The position numbers and the translations under genes were made by a program. The notes under the pieces are model-generated. The model saw only the letters and a program-made list of their open reading frames with translations, was not told the DNA's origin and did not search any database. DNA of 64,000 nt from Chitinophagaceae bacterium (lineage in GTDB: Bacteria > Bacteroidota > Bacteroidia > Chitinophagales > Chitinophagaceae). Below, in pieces: positions 52,616 through 61,493 of the stretch (position 1 is the stretch's first letter; each line of letters starts with the position of its first letter). The stretch lies in NCBI GenBank assembly GCA_017307735.1, contig JAFKGR010000007.1, positions 1 through 64,000 on the forward strand, given 5' to 3'.

Positions 52616-53034
52616 GGTATTGTTTTATTTGTTCCGGTTTTTAAAGTTAAACCGCGATAAATGTAAAAGAAAATAACAGAGATGACTTTGCGATTAAGGA
52701 AAATTTAATATTGCCCGTACAGGGATAAAAATAATTTTTGCTTTCAAATTGAAACAGGATAGGAAAGCGAGTAAACTGACCAAATCAGAAAATAGAATTC
52801 TTTTTCATTTTTCGTTTTTGGGAAATTCTTCCTCTGAACTGTCATTTTATCGCGTGAAATGAGAATTGGAGGATCACGGCACTGTTTTTGGCACAACATT
52901 TCAAGTCATGGTTCAGATTGAAATTCTGTTTTGTCATGGGTTTGTAAACAGGGCATCAGGTTTCTTTTTGTAAAGTATTGATGTATTTAAATATGTTGAA
53001 AGGAAAAATTTTAATAAACTAAAAATTAAGAATT
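52616..53034. other. Divergent intergenic region, 419 bp
   Basis: Lies between the triple-DUF2249 gene (minus) and the OsmC gene (plus). It is AT-rich with no credible ORF. Apart from the weak minus-strand -7 element I see no palindrome resembling the 22990-23011 operator, so shared regulation of the two DUF2249 loci is not supported by sequence. Confidence 0.5.
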
Positions 53035-53454
53035 ATGAAGAAACATGTAGCCAGTGCAGTTTGGCGCGGATCAGTAAAAGAAGGAAACGGAACGTTATCC
53101 ACCAGAAGCAAAGTTTTAAACAATCATCCCTACTCTTTCAAGAGCCGTTTTGGTGACGGCGCGGGTACCAATCCGGATGAATTATTGGCTGCTTCCCATG
53201 CAGGGTGTTTTGCAATGGCTCTCAGCCTGATACTTGGCCAGGCAGGATTTACGCCTGATTCTCTTGAAGTGACTGCAGAAGTAACCATGGATCCGGATAA
53301 ACTGGAGCTTACAGGTTCTCACCTGACACTGACGGCTAAAATTCCGAATATCGATCATGCAAAGTTTATGGAATGTGCCAATGAAGCAAAAGACAATTGT
53401 CCGATAAGTAAAGCATTGAAATTTCCCATCAGCCTTGATGCCACACTGGCATAA
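53035..53454 (+). CDS. OsmC-family peroxiredoxin
   Basis: A 139-residue thiol peroxidase of the OsmC/Ohr fold, which reduces organic hydroperoxides. Both catalytic cysteines are visible: one in [15 protein letters not shown] and one in [12 protein letters not shown]. The [20 protein letters not shown] block is the OsmC signature. A strong terminator follows at 53479-53520. No regulator of the OhrR type is adjacent. Confidence 0.94.
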   Translation: MKKHVASAVWRGSVKEGNGTLSTRSKVLNNHPYSFKSRFGDGAGTNPDELLAASHAGCFAMALSLILGQAGFTPDSLEVTAEVTMDPDKLELTGSHLTLTAKIPNIDHAKFMECANEAKDNCPISKALKFPISLDATLA

Positions 53455-53478
53455 AGTTTTTTTCGATAAAAAAGGATT

Positions 53479-53520
53479 CCCTGAGTACAATTCCAAACGG
53501 ATTGTCGTCAGGGTTTTTTT
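53479..53520 (+). terminator. OsmC gene terminator
   Basis: CCCTGA (53479-53484) pairs with TCAGGG (53508-53513), with an inner ACAAT/ATTGT stem, followed by seven T residues. Confidence 0.85.
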
Positions 53521-53564
53521 ATTGTACTCTGGAAATTCCGGACAGGTAATTTTGGGGATAATGA

Positions 53565-53597
53565 TTGTTTTGCAGCCAACTGCAAAATTTGGGTTTA
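53565..53597 (+). repeat. Dispersed element fragment, copy C
   Basis: TTGTTTTGCAGCCAACTGCA, continuing AAATTTGGGTTTA, matches the terminal module of copies A and B and contains the TTTTGCAG/CTGCAAAA palindrome. The rest of the 156-bp element is absent here. Confidence 0.65.
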
Positions 53598-53838
53598 GCG
53601 ACATAAGCTGGCAGTGAAAGTATCTGTTTGTCAGGTATTGAAGAGGGATTGGCTGAATTGGAATTGATAAATTGGTTTTTGGATCATGACTGCTTTTTGG
53701 AATAATGTTTGGAAAGAAGAGAATAAAAATGAATTGCCTGTGAATGAAACACACTTCCAATTAAAAGAAGGTTTTATCGGCACAGATGCAATCTGAAAAA
53801 TGGTTTGATTAAAAAATGTTAAATACCTAAACACGAAG

Positions 53839-54411
53839 ATGATGGATGTAAAAAAATTTTGGGACCACGCGATTAGCTTTGAAGAATATTTGAAGCAAGG
53901 GCAGGCAATCATCGATAATCCGAAAACGCCTGAACAAAAAGAATTTCTCGAATATTATAAACTGGGTATCCAGCGGATGCGCAGGGTGATGAAAGTGTAT
54001 AAACCGGATGAAAACCAATTGAAGGAATTGAAAAAGAAGAATTTTAAAGGAAAGATTTTGATTATTTCCGAACAATGGTGCGGCGATGCAAGCGCCATCG
54101 TACCTGTAATTCATACTTTTTTTTCTGACAATGAAATGAGAATTACCTACCGGGATCAGGAACCTTCTCTGATAAACGATTATCTGACAAATGGGAAAAG
54201 CAGGTCTATTCCGATCGTTCTCTTTTTGGATGAGAATTATAAGGTCATTGCTCACTGGGGCCCAAGACCTGAATTCGGAAAGGAATTATTCAAAAAACAT
54301 AAAGCAAATCCTGACAGGTACGATGATGATCAGTTTCATAACGACTTGCAGGTATATTATGCGAAGAACAAAGGCGCGGATACAATAAAGGAAGTGCTTG
54401 AATTGATTTAA
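53839..54411 (+). CDS. Thioredoxin-family protein
   Basis: A 190-residue protein with a thioredoxin-like fold. The active-site region is ILIISEQWCGDASAIVPVI, with a single cysteine in WCGD, so it lacks the second CxxC cysteine and cannot work as a classic dithiol oxidoreductase. Conserved downstream parts are the SIPIVLFLDENYKVIAHWGP strand and cis-proline region, then a helical C-terminal tail. Comparable WCGDA proteins are common in Bacteroidota and Firmicutes with unknown targets. It is monocistronic, closed by a strong terminator. Confidence 0.88.
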   Translation: MMDVKKFWDHAISFEEYLKQGQAIIDNPKTPEQKEFLEYYKLGIQRMRRVMKVYKPDENQLKELKKKNFKGKILIISEQWCGDASAIVPVIHTFFSDNEMRITYRDQEPSLINDYLTNGKSRSIPIVLFLDENYKVIAHWGPRPEFGKELFKKHKANPDRYDDDQFHNDLQVYYAKNKGADTIKEVLELI

Positions 54412-54429
54412 CCCGGGAAAAAAGTTACA

Positions 54430-54466
54430 AAACCGGAATTTCTGATTTGAAAATTCCGGTTTTTTT
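54430..54466 (+). terminator. Terminator of the thioredoxin-like gene
   Basis: AAACCGGAATTT pairs with AAATTCCGGTTT, an almost perfect 10-12-bp stem, followed by a T run. Confidence 0.88.
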
Positions 54467-54594
54467 GTTTTCAGATGATAAATAATCTTTTTTGAAGAGA
54501 TGCAACGTTTGCCAATTCAGGCTTGTCAGGGTTATAGAAAGTTTTCTTTTTCACAAAGAAATTGTAACTATTTTTTTAAAAAAAATTATCCGGA

Positions 54595-55836
54595 ATGAGA
54601 TTCAAAGTATCCCTTATTGCTGTTTTATTTTTTCCGTTATTTATCTTTTATGGTTGCGGAAAAACACAGGTTTCACCCGATGTTATCAATCCGGTTGTCT
54701 TGCCCGAAAATGGCGAAAATGTGATTGCGTCTCAAAATGATTTTGCGCTGAAATTTTTTAAAGAATTATTGGAACAGGACAAAACAAATTCCAACAAACT
54801 TGTTTCACCATTGAGCATTTACATGGATTTTAGTATGGCGTATAATGGAGCAGCAGGAAATACTTTGGATGAAATGAACAGTGCACTTCAGTTGGGTGGG
54901 ATCTCTGCTCAATTGCTGAACGAGGTAAATAAAGCGCTTGTTACCGGGTTGCCAAAAGCTGATTCAAAAGTGGAGCTCGATTTGGCAAATTCAATCTGGT
55001 ATCGCAATCAGGGAGCACAGCCTTTGCCCGCTTTCATTCAAACTGTTTCCGACAATTACATGGCTCAGATTACCGGAGCCGATTTTAAAAGCCCGCAAAC
55101 CGTAAATGATATTAACTCGTGGGTTTCAAAAAATACGCACGGAAAAATCAGTCACATTATAGATCAGATTGATCCTTCGGATATCATGTACCTGATTAAT
55201 GCAGTTTATTTCAAAGGGCAATGGAAACTGAAGTTTGACAGCAGGCAAACCCGGAGCAGGGTTTTTTCTACGCCAGATGCCGGAAATGTGCAAACGCCAT
55301 TCATGACCCAAACCGCTGTTTTTCCTTATCTGGAAAATCAATCCATGCAATGTATAGAATTGCCATACGGAGCCGGTAGCTTTAGCATGTATGTGATCCT
55401 GCCTTCAGCAAATCTTACAACCGGGGATTTATTATCAACTTTCAATTCGGATATTTTAAAAAGCACATTGAATCCAATGGATTCTACAAAGGTCACCTTG
55501 TTTATGCCCAGGTGGGAATACAAATATGACATTAGTGATTTGAGGCCTGAATTGTCAGCACTTGGAATGCCTGTTGCATTTACAGGCAATGCAGATTTTA
55601 CAAATATGTATCCTGCTTCAGCGGGTGCATATATTTCAAAAGCGCTTCACAAAACTTTTATTTCTGTAGATGAGGAAGGTACAAAAGCCGCGGCGGTTAC
55701 TTCCATAGGCATGGGTACCACTGCGGTTTCTCCAAATCCTGTGATGGATATCAACCGCCCGTTTCTGTATCTTATTGCTGAGAAACAAACCGGTTCTATT
55801 TTGTTTTTAGGAATGGTAAATAATCCTGCTCAGTAA
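54595..55836 (+). CDS. Lipoprotein serpin (protease inhibitor)
   Basis: A 413-residue serpin. An N-terminal lipoprotein signal (FPLFIFYGCGK, Cys about 21) anchors it to the envelope. The serpin core is recognisable: NKLVSPLSIYMDFSMAYNGA, LINAVYFKGQWKLKFDSRQT, and GAGSFSMYVILPSANLT. The reactive-centre hinge DEEGTKAAAVTSIGM is alanine/threonine rich, as in inhibitory serpins, and the C-terminal INRPFLYLIAEKQTGSILF follows. It would trap serine or cysteine proteases. Serpins are uncommon in bacteria but occur in Bacteroidota. Confidence 0.92.
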   Translation: MRFKVSLIAVLFFPLFIFYGCGKTQVSPDVINPVVLPENGENVIASQNDFALKFFKELLEQDKTNSNKLVSPLSIYMDFSMAYNGAAGNTLDEMNSALQLGGISAQLLNEVNKALVTGLPKADSKVELDLANSIWYRNQGAQPLPAFIQTVSDNYMAQITGADFKSPQTVNDINSWVSKNTHGKISHIIDQIDPSDIMYLINAVYFKGQWKLKFDSRQTRSRVFSTPDAGNVQTPFMTQTAVFPYLENQSMQCIELPYGAGSFSMYVILPSANLTTGDLLSTFNSDILKSTLNPMDSTKVTLFMPRWEYKYDISDLRPELSALGMPVAFTGNADFTNMYPASAGAYISKALHKTFISVDEEGTKAAAVTSIGMGTTAVSPNPVMDINRPFLYLIAEKQTGSILFLGMVNNPAQ

Positions 55837-55860
55837 AAAACAGAATCCTGATATTTTTGG

Positions 55861-57102
55861 TTACACATGTACTTCTGCCTGTGCATTTTGCCCTTTCAAT
55901 TCAAGAAGAAAATTATCGATAACAGGTTTGTCAACATGCATCATGATGACCACTTTCCACCATTTCGGGTTTTGATAATCATCTGCTACCAAATGGTATT
56001 TGTGAGCGATTTCATCTGAAATATAATCTGCTTTGATGGCTACAATATTCATCGCCGGATGGCGGTAATATTCAATTTGCATTTCATCCAGCGCATCGCA
56101 GATATTATCTGTGCGGTCAAGAAGTTTTTGCATCGTGTAGGTCCAGCCTGCCGAACCATGTGTCATCAGGATCATCCATACTGCTACGGCATTTGCTCCC
56201 GAACGGCTTCCACACAAGGTGAAATCGGTTCCATGAACATAAGTAGCTTCGCTTGTTTGCGTGTATTCGATAAGTCCTTTTCTGCAAATAAAAATTCCTG
56301 TTCCATAAGGAGCCTGCAACATTTTGTGACCATCGATGGTGAATGAACTGATATCCGGATTTCTAAAGGAGAGTTCATCTTTCCCGCTGGTGAAGGGGTA
56401 AATAAATCCACCGAAAGCCGCGTCGACATGCACAAAATAATCCTTGAATTGAGCTTTCACTTTTTCTAAAACCGGAGCAGGTTCATCCACACTTCCAAAC
56501 ATGGTGGTTCCCATTGTCAGATGGACTATCAGATATTTAATTCCACTTTCTTTGGCTTCGGAAAGTTTCTTTTCCAAATCATCCAAATCCCAGAGTCGAT
56601 TTTTATCCAGCGCAACTTTGATGGGACGCATACATAGCAAATTGCAACCCTTGTAAGCCGAATAATGAACATCTTCCGAAAAAAGCACGCCGATTTCTCC
56701 GGCCTTTGCTCCTTTTTCTTTTTGAAAATAATTTCTATAAATCCATTGTGCCTGAATGTTCGCCTCTGTTCCGCCGGGAGCGACATAGCCATCATAACCT
56801 CCGGGCATAGCACAGAAAATCTCTTCAGCACAGATTCGTATCAAATCCACTTCCAGGCGTTGCGTGCCTCTGAAGTATTCCTCTCCTTCGGAATAGGTGT
56901 GGCAACCGATGTGATTCGGATTGTTGACCAGAGCAGAAATAAAAGCAGCATCTTTCAAAAAAGGAGCGTTGAAATAAAATTGCTCCTGATCGAGATAGGT
57001 TGCCGGAATACCGAGGATGTTTTCAGTGTAACTGATATTTTGTTGAAGGGCTTCAAAAACCCTTTGTTTGATATCGCGGGTGGGCAGTTTGGGCCAATAC
57101 AT
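55861..57102 (-). CDS. PLP-dependent (group II-type) amino-acid decarboxylase
   Basis: A 413-residue fold-type I PLP enzyme. The lysine that binds PLP is in FTIDGHKMLQAPYGTG, the DxA aspartate is in HVDAAFGGFIYPF, and the N-terminal GCHTYSEGEEYFRGTQRLEV and GGTEANIQAQWIYR regions match pyridoxal-dependent decarboxylases. The substrate is not predictable; aromatic amino acids, glutamate or tyrosine are candidates. A perfect -7 box (57122-57129, minus) lies about 20 bp upstream. It converges on the serpin gene with 24 bp between stops. Confidence 0.85.
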   Translation of the reverse strand: MYWPKLPTRDIKQRVFEALQQNISYTENILGIPATYLDQEQFYFNAPFLKDAAFISALVNNPNHIGCHTYSEGEEYFRGTQRLEVDLIRICAEEIFCAMPGGYDGYVAPGGTEANIQAQWIYRNYFQKEKGAKAGEIGVLFSEDVHYSAYKGCNLLCMRPIKVALDKNRLWDLDDLEKKLSEAKESGIKYLIVHLTMGTTMFGSVDEPAPVLEKVKAQFKDYFVHVDAAFGGFIYPFTSGKDELSFRNPDISSFTIDGHKMLQAPYGTGIFICRKGLIEYTQTSEATYVHGTDFTLCGSRSGANAVAVWMILMTHGSAGWTYTMQKLLDRTDNICDALDEMQIEYYRHPAMNIVAIKADYISDEIAHKYHLVADDYQNPKWWKVVIMMHVDKPVIDNFLLELKGQNAQAEVHV

Positions 57103-57121
57103 TCATTTGATTTTAGAGATG

Positions 57122-57129
57122 CAAAATTA
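57122..57129 (-). promoter_or_regulatory. -7 box of decarboxylase promoter
   Basis: It reads TAATTTTG (then CAT) on the minus strand, a perfect consensus box 19 bp upstream of the start. Confidence 0.5.
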
Positions 57130-57160
57130 GAGAGTTATTAGTCCGCTTCCCGGTTCTTTT

Positions 57161-58261
57161 TTATTTTATAACACTCTCAATTGCTTTTCCGACAGGATGA
57201 TTTGCCGTATAGTGAAATCCTAAAAGGGAAGCAATTGTTTGTGCAAATTGATCTTCATAAATCTGTTCGGTGTTTTTTACTTCTCCCGATGCGGGTGTAT
57301 CCGGGCCGATGGCCATAAACCAGGTTTCATTGGAATGTTGAACATCCCGGCCATGGTCTGTCCACCCGTTGCCAACACCTCTTCCATGATCGGGAACGAT
57401 GAGAAAAGTTGTTTTTCCTTCGTAAAATTTGTCGCGCTGCATCATGTTCCAGAGATTTTCAATCATCTCATCGAGATGATGAATGTCGTCGAGATAGTTT
57501 TCGTATTTTCCGTCATGAGCATATTCATCTGTATCTCCGAAATCAATATAAACCACCTTCGGATGTCTGGCCTGAATGTAGGATTTTGCCAATGCATAAA
57601 CTTCAAAATCCAATCTCTCTTCTTCACCGAAAGTTTTAGGTGCAAAATGCTGAATCTCACTGGCTAATATTTCTGATTGTGTCAGATGATCGCCGTAAAT
57701 ATTTTCCCATGGCACATTGATGAGCATCCTGCTGTTTTCTTTGTTAAGGCACCGGCCGGTCGCTCCCCAGCACGCAAACGTGACTACCTGGCTTTGATAG
57801 TTTTTTTGACGGTTGAGAAATTCCAGAATATTCATGTTGGTATTGGTGGGATAGCTGTTTGAGTTGATAGCAGAATCAACAAATCCGCTCAACACTTCTG
57901 CTCTTCCGGGATAAGAAATCCAGTAAGGATTTTTTACGTTGACAAAATTTCCAAAATCTCTGTTGCCATATAACCGGCCATGCTGTGCAATATAATTCCA
58001 GGTGAAGGGCATCAGTTTTTTTCTTCTCTCAACAAGGTCATCATCCCAATATTTTTTAAATCGCGCGATAGAATCGTTGGAATTAAACTTCCTGTCGGAT
58101 AGCAGGTTGTAATCAGCGCCATGAAAAAGTTCCTGCCACCGATACCCGTCAATCAGAATGAGAATAACATTTTCAGTTTTATTTTTCTTCTGTGCCTCTG
58201 CCGGACTGGTAAACGAAGAAAAGACAATGAGAGTCAGGAGTGAAAAATATTTGAATTTCAT
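57161..58261 (-). CDS. Secreted alkaline-phosphatase-superfamily phosphodiesterase
   Basis: A 366-residue exported protein with a signal peptide (LLTLIVFSSFTSPAEAQ). Superfamily metal-binding motifs are present: VILILIDGYRWQELF at the N-terminus, YIDFGDTDEYAHDGKY in the middle, and IVPDHGRGVGNGWTDHG with the late histidines, then RDVQHSNETWFMAIGP. The overall pattern fits nucleotide pyrophosphatase/phosphodiesterases or phosphopentomutase-like enzymes more than sulfatases (no CxPxR formylglycine motif). The substrate is unknown. It stands alone on the minus strand. Confidence 0.82.
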   Translation of the reverse strand: MKFKYFSLLTLIVFSSFTSPAEAQKKNKTENVILILIDGYRWQELFHGADYNLLSDRKFNSNDSIARFKKYWDDDLVERRKKLMPFTWNYIAQHGRLYGNRDFGNFVNVKNPYWISYPGRAEVLSGFVDSAINSNSYPTNTNMNILEFLNRQKNYQSQVVTFACWGATGRCLNKENSRMLINVPWENIYGDHLTQSEILASEIQHFAPKTFGEEERLDFEVYALAKSYIQARHPKVVYIDFGDTDEYAHDGKYENYLDDIHHLDEMIENLWNMMQRDKFYEGKTTFLIVPDHGRGVGNGWTDHGRDVQHSNETWFMAIGPDTPASGEVKNTEQIYEDQFAQTIASLLGFHYTANHPVGKAIESVIK

Positions 58262-58326
58262 TTTTTATCAGGATTATTTAAAAAACGGAGTCAATTTTTT
58301 AAAAAAAATTAAATGGCAACCTTTCA

Positions 58327-58659
58327 TCAATACAACAGATATTGTTTGCTTTTATTTTGCCATCCGGCTTCACTTTTGTATTCTGTGAACCAGATGAGGA
58401 GATCTGCATCGCATTTGTATTTGACAAAATAGATTTTCTTTTTTGCATCACTTTTGTATTTGGCAAAATACCAAATGCCATTATTTTTATCTGCATCACT
58501 TTTGTATTCAGCTTTGTAAACAACCAGGTCAGCTTCGCTCCTGAATTGTGTCACATATACTTTTACATCAGCTTCACTTTTATAATCGCACGAATAGACA
58601 ATCTGGGCGTGGGCCGTAGAAGTAATAAAAGATACCAGGATCAGTGCAATAGTCTTCAT
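58327..58659 (-). CDS. DUF6150-like exported repeat protein
   Basis: A 110-residue protein with a signal peptide (IALILVSFITSTAHAQ) followed by about six imperfect repeats of a ~13-15-residue unit, each like xYKSDADxxVYxT/F (for example YKSEADVKVYVTQFRSEADL). The regular alternation of aromatic and acidic residues suggests a small repeat fold. Such proteins are widespread in Bacteroidota, but I know of no function. It is monocistronic, next to the phosphodiesterase gene in the same orientation with 65 bp between them. Confidence 0.78.
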   Translation of the reverse strand: MKTIALILVSFITSTAHAQIVYSCDYKSEADVKVYVTQFRSEADLVVYKAEYKSDADKNNGIWYFAKYKSDAKKKIYFVKYKCDADLLIWFTEYKSEAGWQNKSKQYLLY

Positions 58660-58913
58660 GTTTTTTGTTTTTCAAATCCGGAATTAAGGTAAAACTAAAA
58701 TCTGAAATCAGGACCCGGCTAAAAAATTGGATTTTTAATCAGGAATACAACTGTTATGTATAAACGAAAATATCAGAAATCCCTTCGTCCCCTACTTTAA
58801 ATTAATATGTTTTCGATTTCGGATATTTTATTTTTTGCAAGAAGGTATCAGAATGAGGCCTCAGAGAAAAATGGTAACTTAGAAGGGTTAAAAAAATTAA
58901 ATCTTTAAACATC

Positions 58914-59582
58914 ATGAGAATCAGGCACCTAATTGCTGCAGCCGGAATCCTTGCCTTTGCGGCCGGATGCAACAGCTCTTCAGAAAAGAGCGGGGAACAA
59001 AAGGCAGCGGCTCCTGCAACCAACCAGGAAGTTTATGAAGCCGAACTCACACCTCTCAATTCGGTTGTAACCGGATTGCAGACAACCGGCGAAGCTAAGT
59101 TTGTCATTTCGGGCGATACGATGACCGTCACCATTGATGTGAAAAATGCACCTCCCGGAATTCAGCACTGGCAACACTTTCACGGATTTGCCAACGACAG
59201 CATGGCCATGCCGGCAACCATTAAGGACGATAAGAACGGTGATGGCATTATTGATGTGACTGAGACTGGTCCCGTTTCGGGCACCACCATGGTTCCTTTT
59301 AATAATATGCCCGATCACATGAATGTGGGTGACACGACTTATCCGGTAGCCAATGCCGATGGTTCGTATCATTACGAAACCAGGATTCCGATGGATAGTC
59401 TGAAAGCTGCATTTGCAAAAGCATTTGGTGGTTCGCAATTGGATCTGGATAAACGGGTTCTTTATATTCATGGTGTACCTTCAAGTGCCAAGTTGCCAAA
59501 GACAGTTGCTTCCATTGCCAATATTCCAGCAAACATCACTTTACCTATTGCTGTGGGGATGATTGTGAAGGCAAAGCAATAA
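58914..59582 (+). CDS. CHRD-domain lipoprotein
   Basis: A 222-residue protein with a lipoprotein signal (LIAAAGILAFAAGCNSS, Cys20). The mature part contains a CHRD-like domain: VYEAELTPLNSVVTGLQTTG, ISGDTMTVTIDVKNAPPGIQ and a histidine pair in HWQHFHGFANDS, with a later YIHGVPSS segment. CHRD domains are beta-rich and found in secreted bacterial proteins of unknown role; the histidines could bind metal. A strong terminator follows. The acidic DKNGDGIIDVTE segment looks like a calcium-binding loop. Confidence 0.8.
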   Translation: MRIRHLIAAAGILAFAAGCNSSSEKSGEQKAAAPATNQEVYEAELTPLNSVVTGLQTTGEAKFVISGDTMTVTIDVKNAPPGIQHWQHFHGFANDSMAMPATIKDDKNGDGIIDVTETGPVSGTTMVPFNNMPDHMNVGDTTYPVANADGSYHYETRIPMDSLKAAFAKAFGGSQLDLDKRVLYIHGVPSSAKLPKTVASIANIPANITLPIAVGMIVKAKQ

Positions 59583-59655
59583 CCTTTGGAGAGATGCTAA
59601 CGATATACTTAGTTGGCAGTTATTGATTTTTATTGGTTTCTTAAAAATAACTTTG

Positions 59656-59691
59656 CATACGGCTTGAAATCATGCCGTATGTTTTGTTTTT
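59656..59691 (+). terminator. CHRD gene terminator
   Basis: CATACGGC (59656-59663) pairs with GCCGTATG (59674-59681), followed by TTTTGTTTTT. It ends 5 bp before the next ATG. Confidence 0.85.
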
Positions 59692-59695
59692 GTAA

Positions 59696-60721
59696 ATGAC
59701 GAAAGAGAGAATGAGAACGAAAAAACACCTCAGCGACGTTGCGTTTTCAGTTTTGGACCTTGTTCCGGTACGTGAAGGTTTCAGCCATCGTTCGTCGATG
59801 GAAAAAAGCCTTGAACTGGCACAACATCTGGAGAAATGGAATTACAAAAGGATATGGGTGGCAGAGCACCACAATGCACCGAGTATTGTAAGTTCAGCTA
59901 CACCTTTGCTGATCCAATATCTGGCCCAGGGCACAAAAGTTATTCGCGTTGGTTCGGGCGGAGTTATGCTCCCCAATCATTCGCCATTGGTTGTTGCCGA
60001 ACAGTTTGGTACACTTGCTACCTTGTTCCCCGGCAGAATCGATCTCGGATTGGGCAGGGCTCCCGGGACAGACCAACTCACTGCACGTGCTCTTCGAAGA
60101 GAAAGGTTAGGCTCGTCTGATGATTTTCCACAAGACGTTCAGGAATTGCAGTTTTATTTTTCAAAAGGAAGTGCAAACAGTTCTGTGAAAGCTATTCCCG
60201 GGCAGGGATTGGAAGTGCCTGTTTATATTTTGGGTTCAAGTACCTTCAGTGCACACCTCGCCGCTGCATTGGGTTTGCCCTATGCCTTTGCGAGTCATTT
60301 TGCTCCGACGTATTTGTTTGAAGCTTTGGATATCTACCGGAAAGAATTTAAACCGTCAGACCAGATTGATCATCCCTATGCGATTGCGGGAGCCAACGTG
60401 GTTATCGCCAAAACGGATGCAGAAGCCGAATTCCTGGCTACCAGCAGTAATCTTTTTGCACTTGATATCATCCGGAATACAAGAAGGCCCTTGCAACCAC
60501 CGGTAAAAAATATGAGAGAAATCTGGACACCTTACGAGGAAGCCCAGGTCGGATTTATGAGAAAGTATGCTTTTATCGGGAGCCCTGAAACTGTCAGAAA
60601 AGGATTGGAAAAATTCATCGAAGAAACTCAGACAGATGAATTAATTTTTTCAAGTTATGTCTATGATACCGATTTAAGATTACAATCCTTTGAAATACTT
60701 TCTCAGTTGCGAGAAAGGTAA
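59696..60721 (+). CDS. Luciferase-like (LLM) flavin-dependent oxidoreductase
   Basis: A 341-residue (beta/alpha)8 enzyme of the bacterial-luciferase-like family, using FMNH2 or F420. The conserved VWVAEHHN segment ([20 protein letters not shown]), [20 protein letters not shown], and [16 protein letters not shown] are diagnostic of the MsnO8-like subgroup. The C-terminal [18 protein letters not shown] is typical. The start at 59696 is immediately behind the upstream terminator; a second ATG lies five codons later. The substrate is unknown. Confidence 0.9.
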   Translation: MTKERMRTKKHLSDVAFSVLDLVPVREGFSHRSSMEKSLELAQHLEKWNYKRIWVAEHHNAPSIVSSATPLLIQYLAQGTKVIRVGSGGVMLPNHSPLVVAEQFGTLATLFPGRIDLGLGRAPGTDQLTARALRRERLGSSDDFPQDVQELQFYFSKGSANSSVKAIPGQGLEVPVYILGSSTFSAHLAAALGLPYAFASHFAPTYLFEALDIYRKEFKPSDQIDHPYAIAGANVVIAKTDAEAEFLATSSNLFALDIIRNTRRPLQPPVKNMREIWTPYEEAQVGFMRKYAFIGSPETVRKGLEKFIEETQTDELIFSSYVYDTDLRLQSFEILSQLRER

Positions 60722-60949
60722 ATCTTTTCATTTTTTGACATAACTGTGAGGCTGGTTTTACAGGTTAGGTCATTCTTGTGACTAACTTTGGCAGCTTCCA
60801 TGCAATAAGGATAAATGCCGGTTAAATCAGGTACTTGAGAGAATTCTCTTGTAAAAGAAATCCAAAGTCAAAAGGACAATTCAAAATTTTTCATATTGGC
60901 TAACCGGTTAATGCAATAGGACGAATGATACAATAATCATATTTGAAAT

Positions 60950-61387
60950 ATGAATACTGCGTATATTATTTTAATTGTGGTCAGCCTGCTTTGGTGCGGG
61001 TTTATGAGTGCAATTAGTTTTATGGAATCCTGGCTAAAGTTTAGAGCGCCCGGGTTGGAGACTACAGTAGGTTTGTCTGTCGGACGAAAGGTTTTTGGCG
61101 GATTAAATAAAGTTGAATGGTCGATGATTTTGATTATCTGGATTACACTCATCATATTTCGTCCGGAAATTTCCCGGATCATTTTAAGTATTTACGGATT
61201 GCTCACATTATTTTTAATTTCTCAGAGTTACTTTTTGTTACCCATGATGAATAAACGTGTGGATGCAAGGCTGAAGGGGGAGAAGCTGCCTCCCAATAAC
61301 TATCATTTCTGGTATGTAGGAATGGAAATGATCAAGTTTGCCGGGCTGCTTTATTGTGCTGTCTCTTTATTCAAGGTCCATTCTTAG
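60950..61387 (+). CDS. Four-helix hypothetical membrane protein
   Basis: A 145-residue protein with four predicted transmembrane helices (about residues 3-25, 54-74, 77-97 and 121-141) and a basic loop with NKRVDARLKGEKLPPNNYHF between the third and fourth. The family is not recognised, and it is not similar to the paralogue pair at 22.3 and 32.9 kb. Its stop codon TAG lies inside the beginning of a dispersed-element fragment (61381-61420), so the 3' end could have been altered by insertion of that repeat. It is monocistronic. Confidence 0.7.
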   Translation: MNTAYIILIVVSLLWCGFMSAISFMESWLKFRAPGLETTVGLSVGRKVFGGLNKVEWSMILIIWITLIIFRPEISRIILSIYGLLTLFLISQSYFLLPMMNKRVDARLKGEKLPPNNYHFWYVGMEMIKFAGLLYCAVSLFKVHS

Positions 61388-61420
61388 CCGTTTTGCAGTT
61401 GACTGAAAATTTGGGTTAAA
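61381..61420 (+). repeat. Dispersed element fragment, copy D
   Basis: TTCTTAGCCGTTTTGCAG followed by ACTGAAAATTTGGGTTAAA matches the corresponding end of copy B over about 40 bp, with a few differences. It begins at the stop codon of the preceding membrane-protein gene. Confidence 0.7.
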
Positions 61421-61493
61421 ATGAAGTGATGGTAAATTTCGTGTATGCTACAGTGTTATATGGATAAATATTTTTAGCCTTCCGTTCAAAGCC

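Larger units (their letters stand above)
53455..53838. other. 384-bp intergenic region with terminator and repeat fragment
   Basis: It contains the OsmC terminator and a partial copy (53565-53597) of the dispersed element. The remaining 240 bp before the thioredoxin-like gene show no ORF or recognisable site. Confidence 0.5.

Noticed and set aside
58342..58692. 116-codon plus-strand ORF opposite the DUF6150-like gene
   Set aside because: Antisense shadow of repeat codons; the minus-strand frame has a signal peptide and repeats and is preferred.
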